IMG/VR virus record: IMGVR_UViG_3300048838_000675
Coordinates: 1-43,302 of that record
DNA from: a virus
Reading direction: 5' to 3' (one strand)
DNA: 43,302 nucleotides
Under the pieces are notes generated by a model. That model had not been told where the DNA came from. It did no database searches and worked only from the letters and a program-made list of their open reading frames with translations. This document shows positions 1-7,687 of this stretch, in pieces. A program made the position numbers and the translations under genes. The stretch's first letter is position 1. Each line of letters opens with the position of its first letter.

Positions 1-11
1 GTTCAGTCACC
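1..11. repeat. Left copy of 11-bp terminal direct repeat; possible cos end
   Basis: The first 11 bases (GTTCAGTCACC) recur exactly as the last 11 bases of the window. The right copy lies just upstream of the small terminase gene, where lambda-type phages keep cos. The repeat could be a cohesive-end overhang present at both ends, or simply the overlap of a circularised assembly. No integrase lies nearby, which makes a prophage att core less likely. Confidence 0.5.
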
Positions 12-150
12 GATCTACCCTCTATCCCGCAGGAGGAACCACCGCTTTTATTTTTGCATATAATAATTTATTTTTTTAATTACAGCGGGTATGCAGGGGG
101 GATAGATGCCTGTATTATTACAATATACTATTGCACTATATTAGACACCG

Positions 151-287
151 TTTACGCTTTTACGGATAAAGGGGTTAATTCATATTCTCCTATATATATT
201 TTTCTTATTACTCCTATACCCTTTATATACTTAAAATAATTTTTTATATACAATTACAATTAGATATATTTTCCGTAAAAGCGTAAA
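151..287. repeat. 16-bp perfect inverted repeat in control region
   Basis: TTTACGCTTTTACGGA at 151-166 is the exact reverse complement of 272-287. The arms are 105 bp apart, too far for a simple terminator. A paired protein-binding site (looping operator) or origin-associated repeat is more likely. Part of the same motif, TCCGTAAA, appears again at 382-389. Confidence 0.65.
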
Positions 288-336
288 TATTTGAGTAAAA
301 AACAGCTTATTTTTATATAATTTTAATAAAATTATA

Positions 337-365
337 TTGACTTTTTAAGTGTTGTATTTTATGTG
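337..365 (+). promoter_or_regulatory. Candidate early promoter
   Basis: TTGACT at 337-342 is followed by TTATGT after 16 bases, or TATGTG after 17. It points toward the ribbon-helix-helix-like gene and the primase. The TTATGT box also occurs in the two minus-strand promoter candidates at 32416-32444 and 34003-34031. The region is AT-rich, so chance matches are possible. Confidence 0.4.
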
Positions 366-408
366 TCTTATTAGTTTTATATCCGTAAATATAAAATATA
401 TTTATAGC

Positions 409-456
409 ATACTATATTAGTGTAATATGTATATAATATAGTATATGTATATAATA
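409..456. promoter_or_regulatory. Operator-like inverted and direct repeats before the first gene
   Basis: ATACTATATTA (409-419) is the perfect reverse complement of 434-444. The 14-mer ATATGTATATAATA occurs at 425-438 and again at 443-456, an 18-bp period. These sit about 30-75 bp upstream of the first gene, whose product looks like a small ribbon-helix-helix protein. An autoregulatory operator is a reasonable inference, not shown. Confidence 0.45.
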
Positions 457-483
457 AATAAATAGAGTACAAAGGGGGCATTA

Positions 484-672
484 GTGGATAATAAAGAGTT
501 AATAAGAGGCATACCGGCGGGTATTGATGAGCCCGTACCGCAGCGGATAGTGTGGGTAAAGAGCCCGCAGCATAGACGGCTTAAGGCATGGGCGGCAGTA
601 CGGGGGATGTCAATGACTGACGCTGTTAGTTTTATTATTGATAAGTATATCGATAGCAATAATACAATATAG
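484..672 (+). CDS. Small ribbon-helix-helix-like protein
   Basis: A 62-residue protein from a GTG start preceded by AAAGGGGG. The second half (from about residue 22) reads as a short strand, RIVWVKSP, then two helices containing HRRLKAWAAVRGMSMTDAVS, the usual strand-helix-helix shape of Arc/MetJ/ParG-type DNA-binding proteins. These act as dimers on repeated operator half-sites, and repeats occur directly upstream. It is the first gene of the rightward early arm and lies 43 bp before the primase gene. The fold assignment rests on pattern only; confidence in the gene is higher than in the function. Confidence 0.65.
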   Translation: MDNKELIRGIPAGIDEPVPQRIVWVKSPQHRRLKAWAAVRGMSMTDAVSFIIDKYIDSNNTI

Positions 673-715
673 CATGAGACAATAGCATAATATAGAATAA
701 CAAGGGGCTTAATAT

Positions 716-3304
716 ATGGACACGGTTTTGAGATCGGGCATTGACATATTATCTAATTATGGGTTTAAGTTTTTTCTATGTAAAGGGGATAAGACACCGG
801 ACACGGCGGGCGATTGGAGAAAAGAAGAAAATCAGATAGACGCAGTAACCGCAGAAGAGATGCAATTTTTAGGCCGTATGATCGGGGCATGGATACCAGA
901 GGATTGTGTTGTTGTTGATATAGATCGGCACGAAGGCCGGGCTGACGGTATCAAGACAATGGAAGAGTTGAATAAGCTGTATCATATCCCGCTTGATTAT
1001 ATCAATAATACTATGGTAGTACAGACAGCGGGCGGAGGATTCCATTTATATTTTACAGTAGAAAAAGGGCATGGATTAAAGCAGGGCACGAATAAAGCGC
1101 CGGGCATTGACTTAAAAACTAATAAAGGTTATGTTATCGCGCCGGGTTCACCGGGTTATAATTCATTGAATGATTACGAGCCGGGTTCATTGCCGCTTGA
1201 ATGGATTTATTTTTTTGAACAGTTAGAAAGTGAAAAGAAAAACGGCGCGGTTAATATTGATAATTCAAACGATAAAGATAATAATATTATCAATGTTGAT
1301 TTTAAGAATAACCAGAAAAATAATAAAACAATAATAAGTTACGGATTATTAAAAAAAATATTAAATCAAGTCGATGTTAAGTCTTTCAGGGAGAACGATA
1401 GATGGATTAAATTTGTAATGTCTGCATTGAGCGTTTCGGGCAATACGAATGAGGCGCGAGCGTTAATTCAGGAATGGTCTGAAAAGGACTCGGCCTATAT
1501 GGGGGATCGGAGCATTGAAAAAAGGATAAATAGCTTTGACGAGATTACAGATATAACAGCCGGGACGTTTATTCATTTTTTAATTAAAGAGGATATCAGT
1601 AAATCGTTAATTAAAAAAATATCTAATGTAGATTATATTGAGACAGAGATAAAAGAACAAAAACAACCTGAAAAAGATTTACCGTTTAAAGACCCCGATT
1701 ACCCTGAATTAGCGAACAGTCAAGAGGCGGTTGAGATGTTAAATATTCAAGGGCATACGGCAGCTGCAAGCGTACTTGTTGAAGCGTTAAAAGACAGGAT
1801 AATATACGTCGACGCTGAAAAAACAGCTTTTTATTTTGATGGCAATAAATGGGTAGAGCTGAATGATTATTATAGCGTTGTTTATACTGTATTATCAAGG
1901 ACGCTGAATTTTCTATATCAAAAAATGAAAAAAGACGGTAACGCTGAAAAGATCGCAGAGAATTATTTAAGCATAATAAAAAAGCTGAATGATTTAAACT
2001 GGAAGCGTTCAGTATGGCAAGAAACACAGGCGCGCGAGCCGATATTTAAAAAGGAAATTGACTGGGATAATCCCGGATTAAAAAATACTATTACCTGTAT
2101 TGATAAAGTGATTGATTTTAATAACGGTCTGATAACATCGAGACGTGGCGAGCGTGAAGAGTACAGGCGGGTATATTTTGAATTTAATGTTGATGATATA
2201 TTGTTTTCGGAGGACTGCCCGCGCTTTAAGGAATTTGTTCACGACTTAATGCCGGATGAAGAGACAGCTAAAACTTTGATTTATACTTCGGCTTTGAGTA
2301 TCAGCGGCAATACAGATAAAAAAAGATTTATGATTTTTGTCGGCGGGAATGATAACGGAAAATCGACGTTTATTGACATTCTAAATAAGACACTCGGCAA
2401 GGATTTGGCGAAGGGATTTAATCCGGAGCTGATAATATTACAGTCGGGAATGCAGCCGTCATTGACTCCGGAGATGGCACAATTCAGGGGTAAGCGTTTA
2501 TTGACATCTTTAGAGACTGAAAAGGGAAAAAAATTTAGCGTCGCGAAAATAAAGAGACTGACCGGCGGCGATGAAATAAACGTAAATCCAAAACATAAAG
2601 ACCCGTTCGATTTTTTTCCGACATGGCAAATGGTTCTTGCCGTAAATGATCTGCCGTCGTTTTCGGCAGATGACACTGCATTCATAAACAGGTTATTGAT
2701 AATACCGTTTAAAATGCAATACTGCCGTAACCAGATGGAATACGACGAGGCCGTGAGTAACGGTAAAGAGACAAAGTATCTCGCGTTTGCAAAGGATAAG
2801 GACGGTATTGTCAATGGTATACGGGAAGAGCGAGCGGGCGTGATAAGATTTTTAATCGAGAGTTATGTTTTTTTAGAGACTGCCCTTGAGGGAAAAATAC
2901 CTGAATCAGAGGAATGTATCAGGGAGAAAAAAAGCTATATAAAAGAAAACGACGATCTCGGCGCGTTCCTTGAGGCCTGCTGCGAAATAGATCATACAGA
3001 GCTTAACGGATGGAAAGAGAGCAGTCAGCGCGTTTGTGATGAGTACAAGGCATATATTGACAGCCAGCGCGTGAGCGTATCCAGTATGTCAAGATCGATT
3101 AAAAAACGGACATACGGTAAAGTTTATTCATGCACGGCGTTAGTTGACTTAAAAGACGAGTGGGGAAATTATACAGGTAAAAAAGTAAAAAAAGCGTTAA
3201 TGAATTTAAGGTTGAAAACAGCAGAAGAGATCGCGAACGATGGAGTTGATAAGGTAAAGAATAAAGAAGCGGATGAGAAGCCGGGCGAGATTCCGTTTAT
3301 GTAA
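716..3304 (+). CDS. Primase-polymerase/SF3 helicase fusion
   Basis: An 862-residue replication protein. The N-terminal third is an archaeo-eukaryotic primase/polymerase domain: the metal-binding pair DID at 68-70, a GGGFH motif at 106-110, and a GIDLK...YVIAPGS stretch near 130-144. A PriCT-like linker (about 215-300) follows. The C-terminal half is a D5/P4-type superfamily 3 helicase with Walker A GGNDNGKS at 543-550 and downstream motifs LLTSLETEKG, ITGG-like RLTGGDEI and LAVNDLPSF. Such fusions prime and unwind phage or plasmid DNA. The tail ends EKPGEIPFM, loosely like an SSB tip. No replicative DNA polymerase was found in the window, so the host enzyme is presumably recruited. Confidence 0.92.
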   Translation: MDTVLRSGIDILSNYGFKFFLCKGDKTPDTAGDWRKEENQIDAVTAEEMQFLGRMIGAWIPEDCVVVDIDRHEGRADGIKTMEELNKLYHIPLDYINNTMVVQTAGGGFHLYFTVEKGHGLKQGTNKAPGIDLKTNKGYVIAPGSPGYNSLNDYEPGSLPLEWIYFFEQLESEKKNGAVNIDNSNDKDNNIINVDFKNNQKNNKTIISYGLLKKILNQVDVKSFRENDRWIKFVMSALSVSGNTNEARALIQEWSEKDSAYMGDRSIEKRINSFDEITDITAGTFIHFLIKEDISKSLIKKISNVDYIETEIKEQKQPEKDLPFKDPDYPELANSQEAVEMLNIQGHTAAASVLVEALKDRIIYVDAEKTAFYFDGNKWVELNDYYSVVYTVLSRTLNFLYQKMKKDGNAEKIAENYLSIIKKLNDLNWKRSVWQETQAREPIFKKEIDWDNPGLKNTITCIDKVIDFNNGLITSRRGEREEYRRVYFEFNVDDILFSEDCPRFKEFVHDLMPDEETAKTLIYTSALSISGNTDKKRFMIFVGGNDNGKSTFIDILNKTLGKDLAKGFNPELIILQSGMQPSLTPEMAQFRGKRLLTSLETEKGKKFSVAKIKRLTGGDEINVNPKHKDPFDFFPTWQMVLAVNDLPSFSADDTAFINRLLIIPFKMQYCRNQMEYDEAVSNGKETKYLAFAKDKDGIVNGIREERAGVIRFLIESYVFLETALEGKIPESEECIREKKSYIKENDDLGAFLEACCEIDHTELNGWKESSQRVCDEYKAYIDSQRVSVSSMSRSIKKRTYGKVYSCTALVDLKDEWGNYTGKKVKKALMNLRLKTAEEIANDGVDKVKNKEADEKPGEIPFM

Positions 3305-3425
3305 TGAGCCGAAAGTCAGGAGGATATACCGTTTGATTGAGAAAATGCTTGACGGCTGATCTATTTATTATTATATTGTTTAAAGTAATTGACTGAAAAC
3401 GGTTACTGAAATTTAAGATTACAAT

Positions 3426-3496
3426 AAACCCGTTTTTTAAGAAGCCGTTTTTCAGCCCGCAGAAATGCGGGGGCTTCTTAAAGAGCGGGTTTTTTA
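3426..3496 (+). terminator. Nested hairpin terminator or leader RNA
   Basis: Three nested stems are visible: an outer AAACCCG (3426-3432) with CGGGTTT (3486-3492); an 11-bp middle stem (3436-3446 with 3472-3482); and an inner CCCGCA (3456-3461) with TGCGGG (3466-3471) capped by a GAAA tetraloop. A T-run follows the outer stem. This can end transcription after the primase gene; the next gene starts 18 bp later with its own AGGGAGG site. The nested form is more elaborate than a minimal terminator. Confidence 0.7.
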
Positions 3497-3513
3497 TTTT
3501 AAGGGAGGAAGGG

Positions 3514-4485
3514 ATGACAGATGCATTACAGTTAAGGGATAACGCAAAATACCAATTAGCAAAAATTAAAGATATTGAAAGTGGTATTGATTATTTAAAC
3601 AAAGTTAAAACAATTGAAACATGGGCAAAGGCAGAGAAAAAAGACGCTGAACTTCAAAACATGATAGCAGAACAAAAAATCAGGACACAGCGCATACTGG
3701 GGAATCTGATAAGAGAGGGTCAAGAGCGGGGAGAGATTGCAAGTCAAGGAAACATGACAGGAAATAATCAATATTCAAATGGAAACATTCCTATGGGTAA
3801 TATTTCCTCTGACAAACCTCGCACTCTTGCGGATGTTGGACTGACGGCAAAGCAATCCCATATATTTCAAAAAGTCGCTGATATTCCAGAAGATACTTTT
3901 GAAGCATTTATTGCAGAAAAAAAAGCCGTCGTCGATAATGCAGTTTCTGAATTAACGACTACCGGAATTTTACATTTTTCAAACACAGGAGCGCACGTTT
4001 CAAATAATAGCGGTGACAATGAATGGTACACGCCGAAAGAATACATAGAATCCGCCCGAGCCGTCATGGGTGAAATTGATATTGATCCCGCTTCAAGTGA
4101 AATTGCAAATAAAATTATTGAAGCAAAAAAAATATATACTATTAAAAATAACGGACTCGATAAAGATTGGAATGGACGGGTATGGATGAACCCGCCATAT
4201 TCACAGCCGGATATAAAATATTTTACTGAAAAATTATTATCTGAAATAAAAAAAGATTTTTGTAAAGAAGCGATTGTGCTTGTTAATAATGCAACAGATA
4301 CGGCATGGTTTCAGAATATGGCCTCGCAATGTCAGTCAATTTGTTTTACTCGTGGAAGAATTAAATTTTGGGCTCCCGATAAAGTTTCGGCACCTCTTCA
4401 GGGGCAAGCAATTCTTTATTTTGGGGAAAATAAAAAATCTTTTAGAAAGGAGTTTTTAAAATATGGATTTATCGCAGAACTTTGA
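3514..4485 (+). CDS. Phage Dam-type DNA N6-adenine methyltransferase
   Basis: A 323-residue protein. The C-terminal half carries the signature of the phage DNA N-6-adenine methyltransferase family: NEWYTPKEY (169-177), EIDIDPASS (187-195) and the catalytic NPPY at 226-229, followed by LVNNATDTAWF. The N-terminal 150 residues are helical and charged, resembling accessory regions often fused in phage members. It methylates adenine in DNA with S-adenosylmethionine, probably to protect phage DNA. A strong AGGGAGGAAGGG site fixes the start. The 3' end overlaps the next gene by 23 bp, implying coupled translation with a nuclease. Confidence 0.9.
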   Translation: MTDALQLRDNAKYQLAKIKDIESGIDYLNKVKTIETWAKAEKKDAELQNMIAEQKIRTQRILGNLIREGQERGEIASQGNMTGNNQYSNGNIPMGNISSDKPRTLADVGLTAKQSHIFQKVADIPEDTFEAFIAEKKAVVDNAVSELTTTGILHFSNTGAHVSNNSGDNEWYTPKEYIESARAVMGEIDIDPASSEIANKIIEAKKIYTIKNNGLDKDWNGRVWMNPPYSQPDIKYFTEKLLSEIKKDFCKEAIVLVNNATDTAWFQNMASQCQSICFTRGRIKFWAPDKVSAPLQGQAILYFGENKKSFRKEFLKYGFIAEL

Positions 4486-5002
4486 AGATAAATTAAAATT
4501 TGGAAAAATAGCAGAATCTAAAATTGCTAAATTTTTTCTTCAGAAAGGATATGCGGTTTTACCTATTTACGAAAAAGAAATACCAGAAAACAAAGGGCCG
4601 GCAATTTATTTTGAAGACAAAGAAATTATCGGAACAGATATGATGATATTTAAGGGCGAACAGGTTTACTGGATAGAAGCAAAACATAAAACTGCTTTTT
4701 CGTGGCATAGAAATACATCAAGATGGGTTACCGGAATAGATATAAAACATTATGAACATTATCAGGAAATTATGAAACGTACAAAATGGCCTGTATGGTT
4801 GATGTTTTATCACGAAGGCGGTCAGGCAAAGGATAGTCCAGCAGATAGTCCTCAAGGTCTTTATGGAAATAAATTATCTTATCTTATAGAAAATGAAAAC
4901 CATAAAAGTTATAATTGGGGTAAATATGGCATGGTCTATTGGGCAATAGATAAGTTAATTTTAATAAAATCTTTTAATAATAACACAAAGGAGCTATTCT
5001 AA
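4463..5002 (+). CDS. PD-(D/E)XK nuclease-like protein
   Basis: A 179-residue protein with a plausible PD-(D/E)XK core: Glu18 in the first helix (GKIAESKIAKFF), Asp59 in GTDMMIF, and the E-x-K pair Glu72/Lys74 in YWIEAKHK. This matches the helix-strand-strand layout of resolvase and restriction-type nucleases. It overlaps the adenine methyltransferase out of frame, with a Shine-Dalgarno inside that gene. The pair could be a compact restriction-modification unit, or an independent recombination nuclease beside a methylase. Specificity cannot be read from sequence. Confidence 0.7.
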   Translation: MDLSQNFEDKLKFGKIAESKIAKFFLQKGYAVLPIYEKEIPENKGPAIYFEDKEIIGTDMMIFKGEQVYWIEAKHKTAFSWHRNTSRWVTGIDIKHYEHYQEIMKRTKWPVWLMFYHEGGQAKDSPADSPQGLYGNKLSYLIENENHKSYNWGKYGMVYWAIDKLILIKSFNNNTKELF

Positions 5003-5003
5003 T

Positions 5004-5321
5004 ATGGCAACCGAACCACTATACAACCCACTGCACGAACTCTATCAAGCGTACTCACTTTTTTACGGCTCCGATAAGCAGATAATTAAAGCAATCGAGG
5101 AAATGTCAGAGCTGCAGAAGGCACTTTGTAAATGCCTGATTGACGGTAAACAGACACAAAACGACCGTAAAGCCGAACTGATCGACGAGATCGCCGACGT
5201 GTCAATAATGCTTGATCAAGTGCGGTATCTGTTCAAAATAGATGAGCAGTTAATCTATGACCGGATACAATTCAAGGTTGACCGCATGAAGTTGAGACTT
5301 GAAGAGGCGCGGGAGGCATAG
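5004..5321 (+). CDS. MazG-like nucleotide pyrophosphohydrolase
   Basis: A 105-residue all-helical protein with the MazG/dUTPase-2-like metal-binding pattern: EEMSELQK at 32-39 and ELIDEIADVSIM at 58-69, where the acidic residues would hold magnesium. The family hydrolyses NTPs or dNTPs to monophosphates and pyrophosphate. Phage members are proposed to clean the nucleotide pool or lower host alarmone signalling. It starts two bases after the nuclease stop, so the two are probably cotranslated. Substrate is unknown. Confidence 0.8.
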   Translation: MATEPLYNPLHELYQAYSLFYGSDKQIIKAIEEMSELQKALCKCLIDGKQTQNDRKAELIDEIADVSIMLDQVRYLFKIDEQLIYDRIQFKVDRMKLRLEEAREA

Positions 5322-5324
5322 AGC

Positions 5325-5525
5325 GTGCCTGCGTATAAAGAACGCCCTGACGTAGGAGTAAACGCGCTTGAATACTCCTGCGTCTGCGGTGAAAAGATAA
5401 TAATAACCCCATCGCACGACGGGGCGGGGAACTATGAAAAGATAACCCGCCTCGTCAGATGCTGGAATTGCCTTGAAGAGTACCCGCATGAGCATTACCC
5501 GGATATACCTGTTAAAAAAAACTAA
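5325..5525 (+). CDS. Small zinc-ribbon-like protein
   Basis: A 66-residue protein from a GTG start four bases after the previous stop, with GGGAGG just upstream inside the preceding gene. It has a SCVCGEK knuckle and a second WNCLEEYPHEH cluster, so Cys/His metal binding is possible. The function is unknown. It is one of a string of small Cys-rich proteins in the early arm. Confidence 0.6.
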   Translation: MPAYKERPDVGVNALEYSCVCGEKIIITPSHDGAGNYEKITRLVRCWNCLEEYPHEHYPDIPVKKN

Positions 5526-5552
5526 AAAAAAATAATAAAATATAGTTTTTTA

Positions 5553-5581
5553 TTGACAGAAATTATTATTACTTGTAAATT
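5553..5581 (+). promoter_or_regulatory. Candidate promoter for the second RHH-like gene
   Basis: TTGACA (5553-5558), a 17-base spacer, then TAAATT (5576-5581). The -35 box is perfect and the -10 matches four of six positions. It sits in the only gene-free gap in this part of the arm, just after an AT inverted repeat (5515-5523 with 5543-5551) that may be a weak terminator for the upstream genes. Confidence 0.5.
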
Positions 5582-5622
5582 GTTTTTATTGATTGAAAAA
5601 AATTAACAGAGGTATAAAACAC

Positions 5623-5799
5623 ATGGAGAAAGAAAAAAAAATCTATAAAAACAAGCACGGCAAGGAATTTATGAGCCTTGCGTTTCGATGTCCGGTAGAA
5701 CTTGCGGCGATAATTGAGACAGACGCAGGGAAATTTGACGAGTCGGTGAGTACTGTGATTGTCAGGCAGTTGAAGAAGGTTTATAATTTTAAGGGATAG
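5623..5799 (+). CDS. Small Arc/RHH-like protein
   Basis: A 58-residue basic protein. I take the ATG at 5623 because AGAGG lies 10 bases before it; an upstream in-frame TTG at 5593 lacks a site. The pattern FMSLAFRCPVELAAIIETDA...ESVSTVIVRQLKKVY suits a strand followed by two helices, as in ribbon-helix-helix regulators. It follows its own promoter and precedes an AT-rich two-gene cassette, which it may regulate. The role is inferred. Confidence 0.6.
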   Translation: MEKEKKIYKNKHGKEFMSLAFRCPVELAAIIETDAGKFDESVSTVIVRQLKKVYNFKG

Positions 5800-5828
5800 A
5801 AAACAAAAATTTAAAACAGGATAAAACA

Positions 5829-6791
5829 ATGTTAAAAAAAAATGATAAATTTGATAATTTAATAGATTATTTAATATATTTTTTAGACATAGAAAATATA
5901 AAAGAAGGTAAAATTAAAATTGATAAAGATGATGTTCGTAGCGATTTTGTCATAGAAAGCAATAGTAATTTTTTCAAATTAAAACCTCAATATCCTAAAA
6001 GGGTAATATTAGAACATGAAAATATAAATTTAAATAATGAAAGATTGCTTTCATGCGTTGAAGATTATTTAATAACAGATAAAAAAGATATGTTTTTTTT
6101 AAAATATGAAATAGCTTTTATGACAGATGATTTTATAAAATGGTCATTTTTAAAAAAAATAAATAAACCCGCTAAAAGATATTCTATATATCCTTTAATT
6201 CAGGAAAATAAAAGACAATACTATGAAGAACATTACAGAGAAATAGACTTAAATGATAATAATAATAAATATATAAGTAGAATTTGTTGTACTGATTATA
6301 AAAATTTTTCAAATGTACTTATTTCTTCAGAACAATTAAAGCAATTATCTTTATTTGATGAAATAAACAAAAATGCTATACTATCAAATTTAAGATGTTC
6401 AATGTTTGAAGATATAGCCGCAATGTGGACTATTGAAATAAAGGATAAAAATATTTCTTTTATAATTGGTTCAGATGAAAAAATAATAAAAGAAATATGC
6501 GACATAAGGGATAATCCAAAACTTAAAAGCGGAAAAAGAAAAAGCATTCTTCATGCAGTATCTAAACATTTAAGAACTTATCAAAATGGAAATATAAAAA
6601 AAATAAATAAACATGTAAGGGGAGTTGAAAGATTTTCAATAGATGGTTTAGATATTGAAATTTGCCCTCCAATAACAATATTTGCAGAAAACAATACTAT
6701 TGTTGAAAATTTCAAAGGAACATTACAATATGATGTTTACAATGCGATTCAAAAAAATAATATAAATAGGAGATTGAGTTATGAAAAATGA
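5829..6791 (+). CDS. AT-rich orphan protein of unknown function
   Basis: A 320-residue Lys/Asn/Ile-rich protein with no domain I can name. The C-terminal part (about 225-300) has a basic helix, KLKSGKRKSILHAVSKHLRTY, then NKHVRGVERFSIDGLDIEI, which may bind nucleic acid or another protein. Codon use is far more A/T-rich than in the flanking MazG-like and SSB-like genes, suggesting recent acquisition. The stop overlaps the start of a 50-residue gene, so the two form a cassette. An anti-host or anti-defence role is possible, but nothing in the sequence proves it. Confidence 0.7.
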   Translation: MLKKNDKFDNLIDYLIYFLDIENIKEGKIKIDKDDVRSDFVIESNSNFFKLKPQYPKRVILEHENINLNNERLLSCVEDYLITDKKDMFFLKYEIAFMTDDFIKWSFLKKINKPAKRYSIYPLIQENKRQYYEEHYREIDLNDNNNKYISRICCTDYKNFSNVLISSEQLKQLSLFDEINKNAILSNLRCSMFEDIAAMWTIEIKDKNISFIIGSDEKIIKEICDIRDNPKLKSGKRKSILHAVSKHLRTYQNGNIKKINKHVRGVERFSIDGLDIEICPPITIFAENNTIVENFKGTLQYDVYNAIQKNNINRRLSYEK

Positions 6792-6933
6792 AAAAAGAGG
6801 ATTAAAATTTACTGGTTCAGATTTTGAATCTATGTTTTCCAAAACTGCATACAACAAAAGCGGCAAAAAGAAAAAAATAAGTAGAAGTAAATTAAATAAT
6901 ATTTTATATATAAAAAAACTTTCATCAAAATAA
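6781..6933 (+). CDS. Small basic protein, partner of the AT-rich orphan
   Basis: A 50-residue lysine-rich protein (GSDFESMFSKTAYNKSGKKKK). Its ATG overlaps the end of the orphan gene by 11 bp, so translation is likely coupled. It shares the low-GC composition of that gene and not that of the next one. No homology is recognised. The pair is best read as a single acquired module. Confidence 0.5.
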   Translation: MKNEKRGLKFTGSDFESMFSKTAYNKSGKKKKISRSKLNNILYIKKLSSK

Positions 6934-6952
6934 TATCACAAAGGAGCAAAAA

Positions 6953-7243
6953 ATGGCAATGAAAAAATTGTACGACCTCGCGGTCGGTACCTCAAAATAC
7001 ACGAACCGCGACGGGCAGGAAAAAACAAACTGGTTGAACGTCGGCGCGATAATGGAGAAAGAGGACGGCTCACGCCTGATATTTCTTGACCGCACGTTTA
7101 ATCCTGCAGGCGTACCGAATCCGGATAACAGGTCAAATGTAATTCTCGGAATGTTCAAGCCGAAGGCGAAAGACGGCACGGCAGATAACGCACCAACACA
7201 AAACGCACCTGCACCGCGAGACGACAATGAAATCCCGTTCTAA
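6953..7243 (+). CDS. SSB-like single-strand DNA-binding protein
   Basis: A 96-residue protein with a compact, strand-rich body (WLNVGAIMEKEDGSRLIFLDRTFNPAGVP), a Pro/Ala/Gln-rich linker and an acidic tip ending DDNEIPF, very close to the DDDIPF tip by which bacterial SSBs recruit partners. It resembles short phage or plasmid proteins with the same FNPAGVPNPD segment. Likely role: coating ssDNA during replication and recombination. A good AAGGAG site precedes the ATG. Its last 17 bases overlap the next gene. Confidence 0.65.
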   Translation: MAMKKLYDLAVGTSKYTNRDGQEKTNWLNVGAIMEKEDGSRLIFLDRTFNPAGVPNPDNRSNVILGMFKPKAKDGTADNAPTQNAPAPRDDNEIPF

Positions 7244-7562
7244 ACTCCCACTCGAACGTACCGGCGATTATAAAAAAGTATGCCCGATATGCGACGCGGT
7301 TTTTTATACCTCGAAGCATAACAAGGTTTACTGCTCGCCCACTTGCGCGGATAGTGCAAAGCTCATAAAAAAAGCTGAATATAATTCTGTCAGAAATTCA
7401 GAGGAGCGCACTGCCCGTAAGCTCGCGAGGTACTTCGAAAACAAGAAAAAAGAAAAGGCCGAACGCGAGATGAGGGAGGCCGAACGAAGCGCTGAAGAGT
7501 ACACCCGAAAACGCGGCGGCCTGCTCATCAGGGAAACGCGCATGGAGTCGTTAAACAAATGA
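7227..7562 (+). CDS. Zinc-finger and charged-helix protein
   Basis: A 111-residue protein starting inside the SSB-like gene. Residues about 14-37 form a CPIC...YCSPTC zinc-binding pair similar to small phage zinc fingers. The rest is a long charged helix rich in Arg, Lys and Glu, probably a coiled coil or nucleic-acid contact surface. Its stop overlaps the next ATG (ATGA). The function is unknown; position suggests an accessory role in DNA metabolism. Confidence 0.65.
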   Translation: MKSRSKLPLERTGDYKKVCPICDAVFYTSKHNKVYCSPTCADSAKLIKKAEYNSVRNSEERTARKLARYFENKKKEKAEREMREAERSAEEYTRKRGGLLIRETRMESLNK

Positions 7563-7678
7563 AACTGACTTGTAAATGCGGATTTGTCCGTACATATGAG
7601 GGCACAATACCGGCGGCAAAAGACATTGACCGGATCTGCCCGAAGTGCGGAGAGGTTATCGAAGTAAAAAAACAATAG
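7559..7678 (+). CDS. Tiny zinc-ribbon protein
   Basis: A 39-residue protein, beginning MKLTCKCGFVRTYEG, with two Cys pairs (C-K-C and CPKCGE) spaced as in a minimal zinc ribbon. It begins at the ATGA overlap with the upstream gene. It is probably a metal-binding mini-protein; no pathway can be assigned. Confidence 0.55.
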   Translation: MKLTCKCGFVRTYEGTIPAAKDIDRICPKCGEVIEVKKQ

Positions 7679-7687
7679 GATTAAAAT

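Larger units (their letters stand above)
12..483. other. AT-rich gene-free left control region
   Basis: I see no credible gene here; short frames lack ribosome binding sites. The stretch is very AT-rich and holds a perfect 16-bp inverted repeat (151-166 with 272-287), a partial third copy of its core TCCGTAAA (382-389), an 11-bp inverted repeat (409-419 with 434-444), a 14-bp direct repeat (425-438 and 443-456) and a TTGACT promoter-like element. Placement directly upstream of the replication gene fits an early promoter/operator region, possibly with an origin. Confidence 0.6.

Noticed and set aside
54-239. Short reading frame in the left control region
   Set aside because: Low-complexity Ile/Tyr-rich translation without a ribosome site, and it crosses the inverted-repeat arm.
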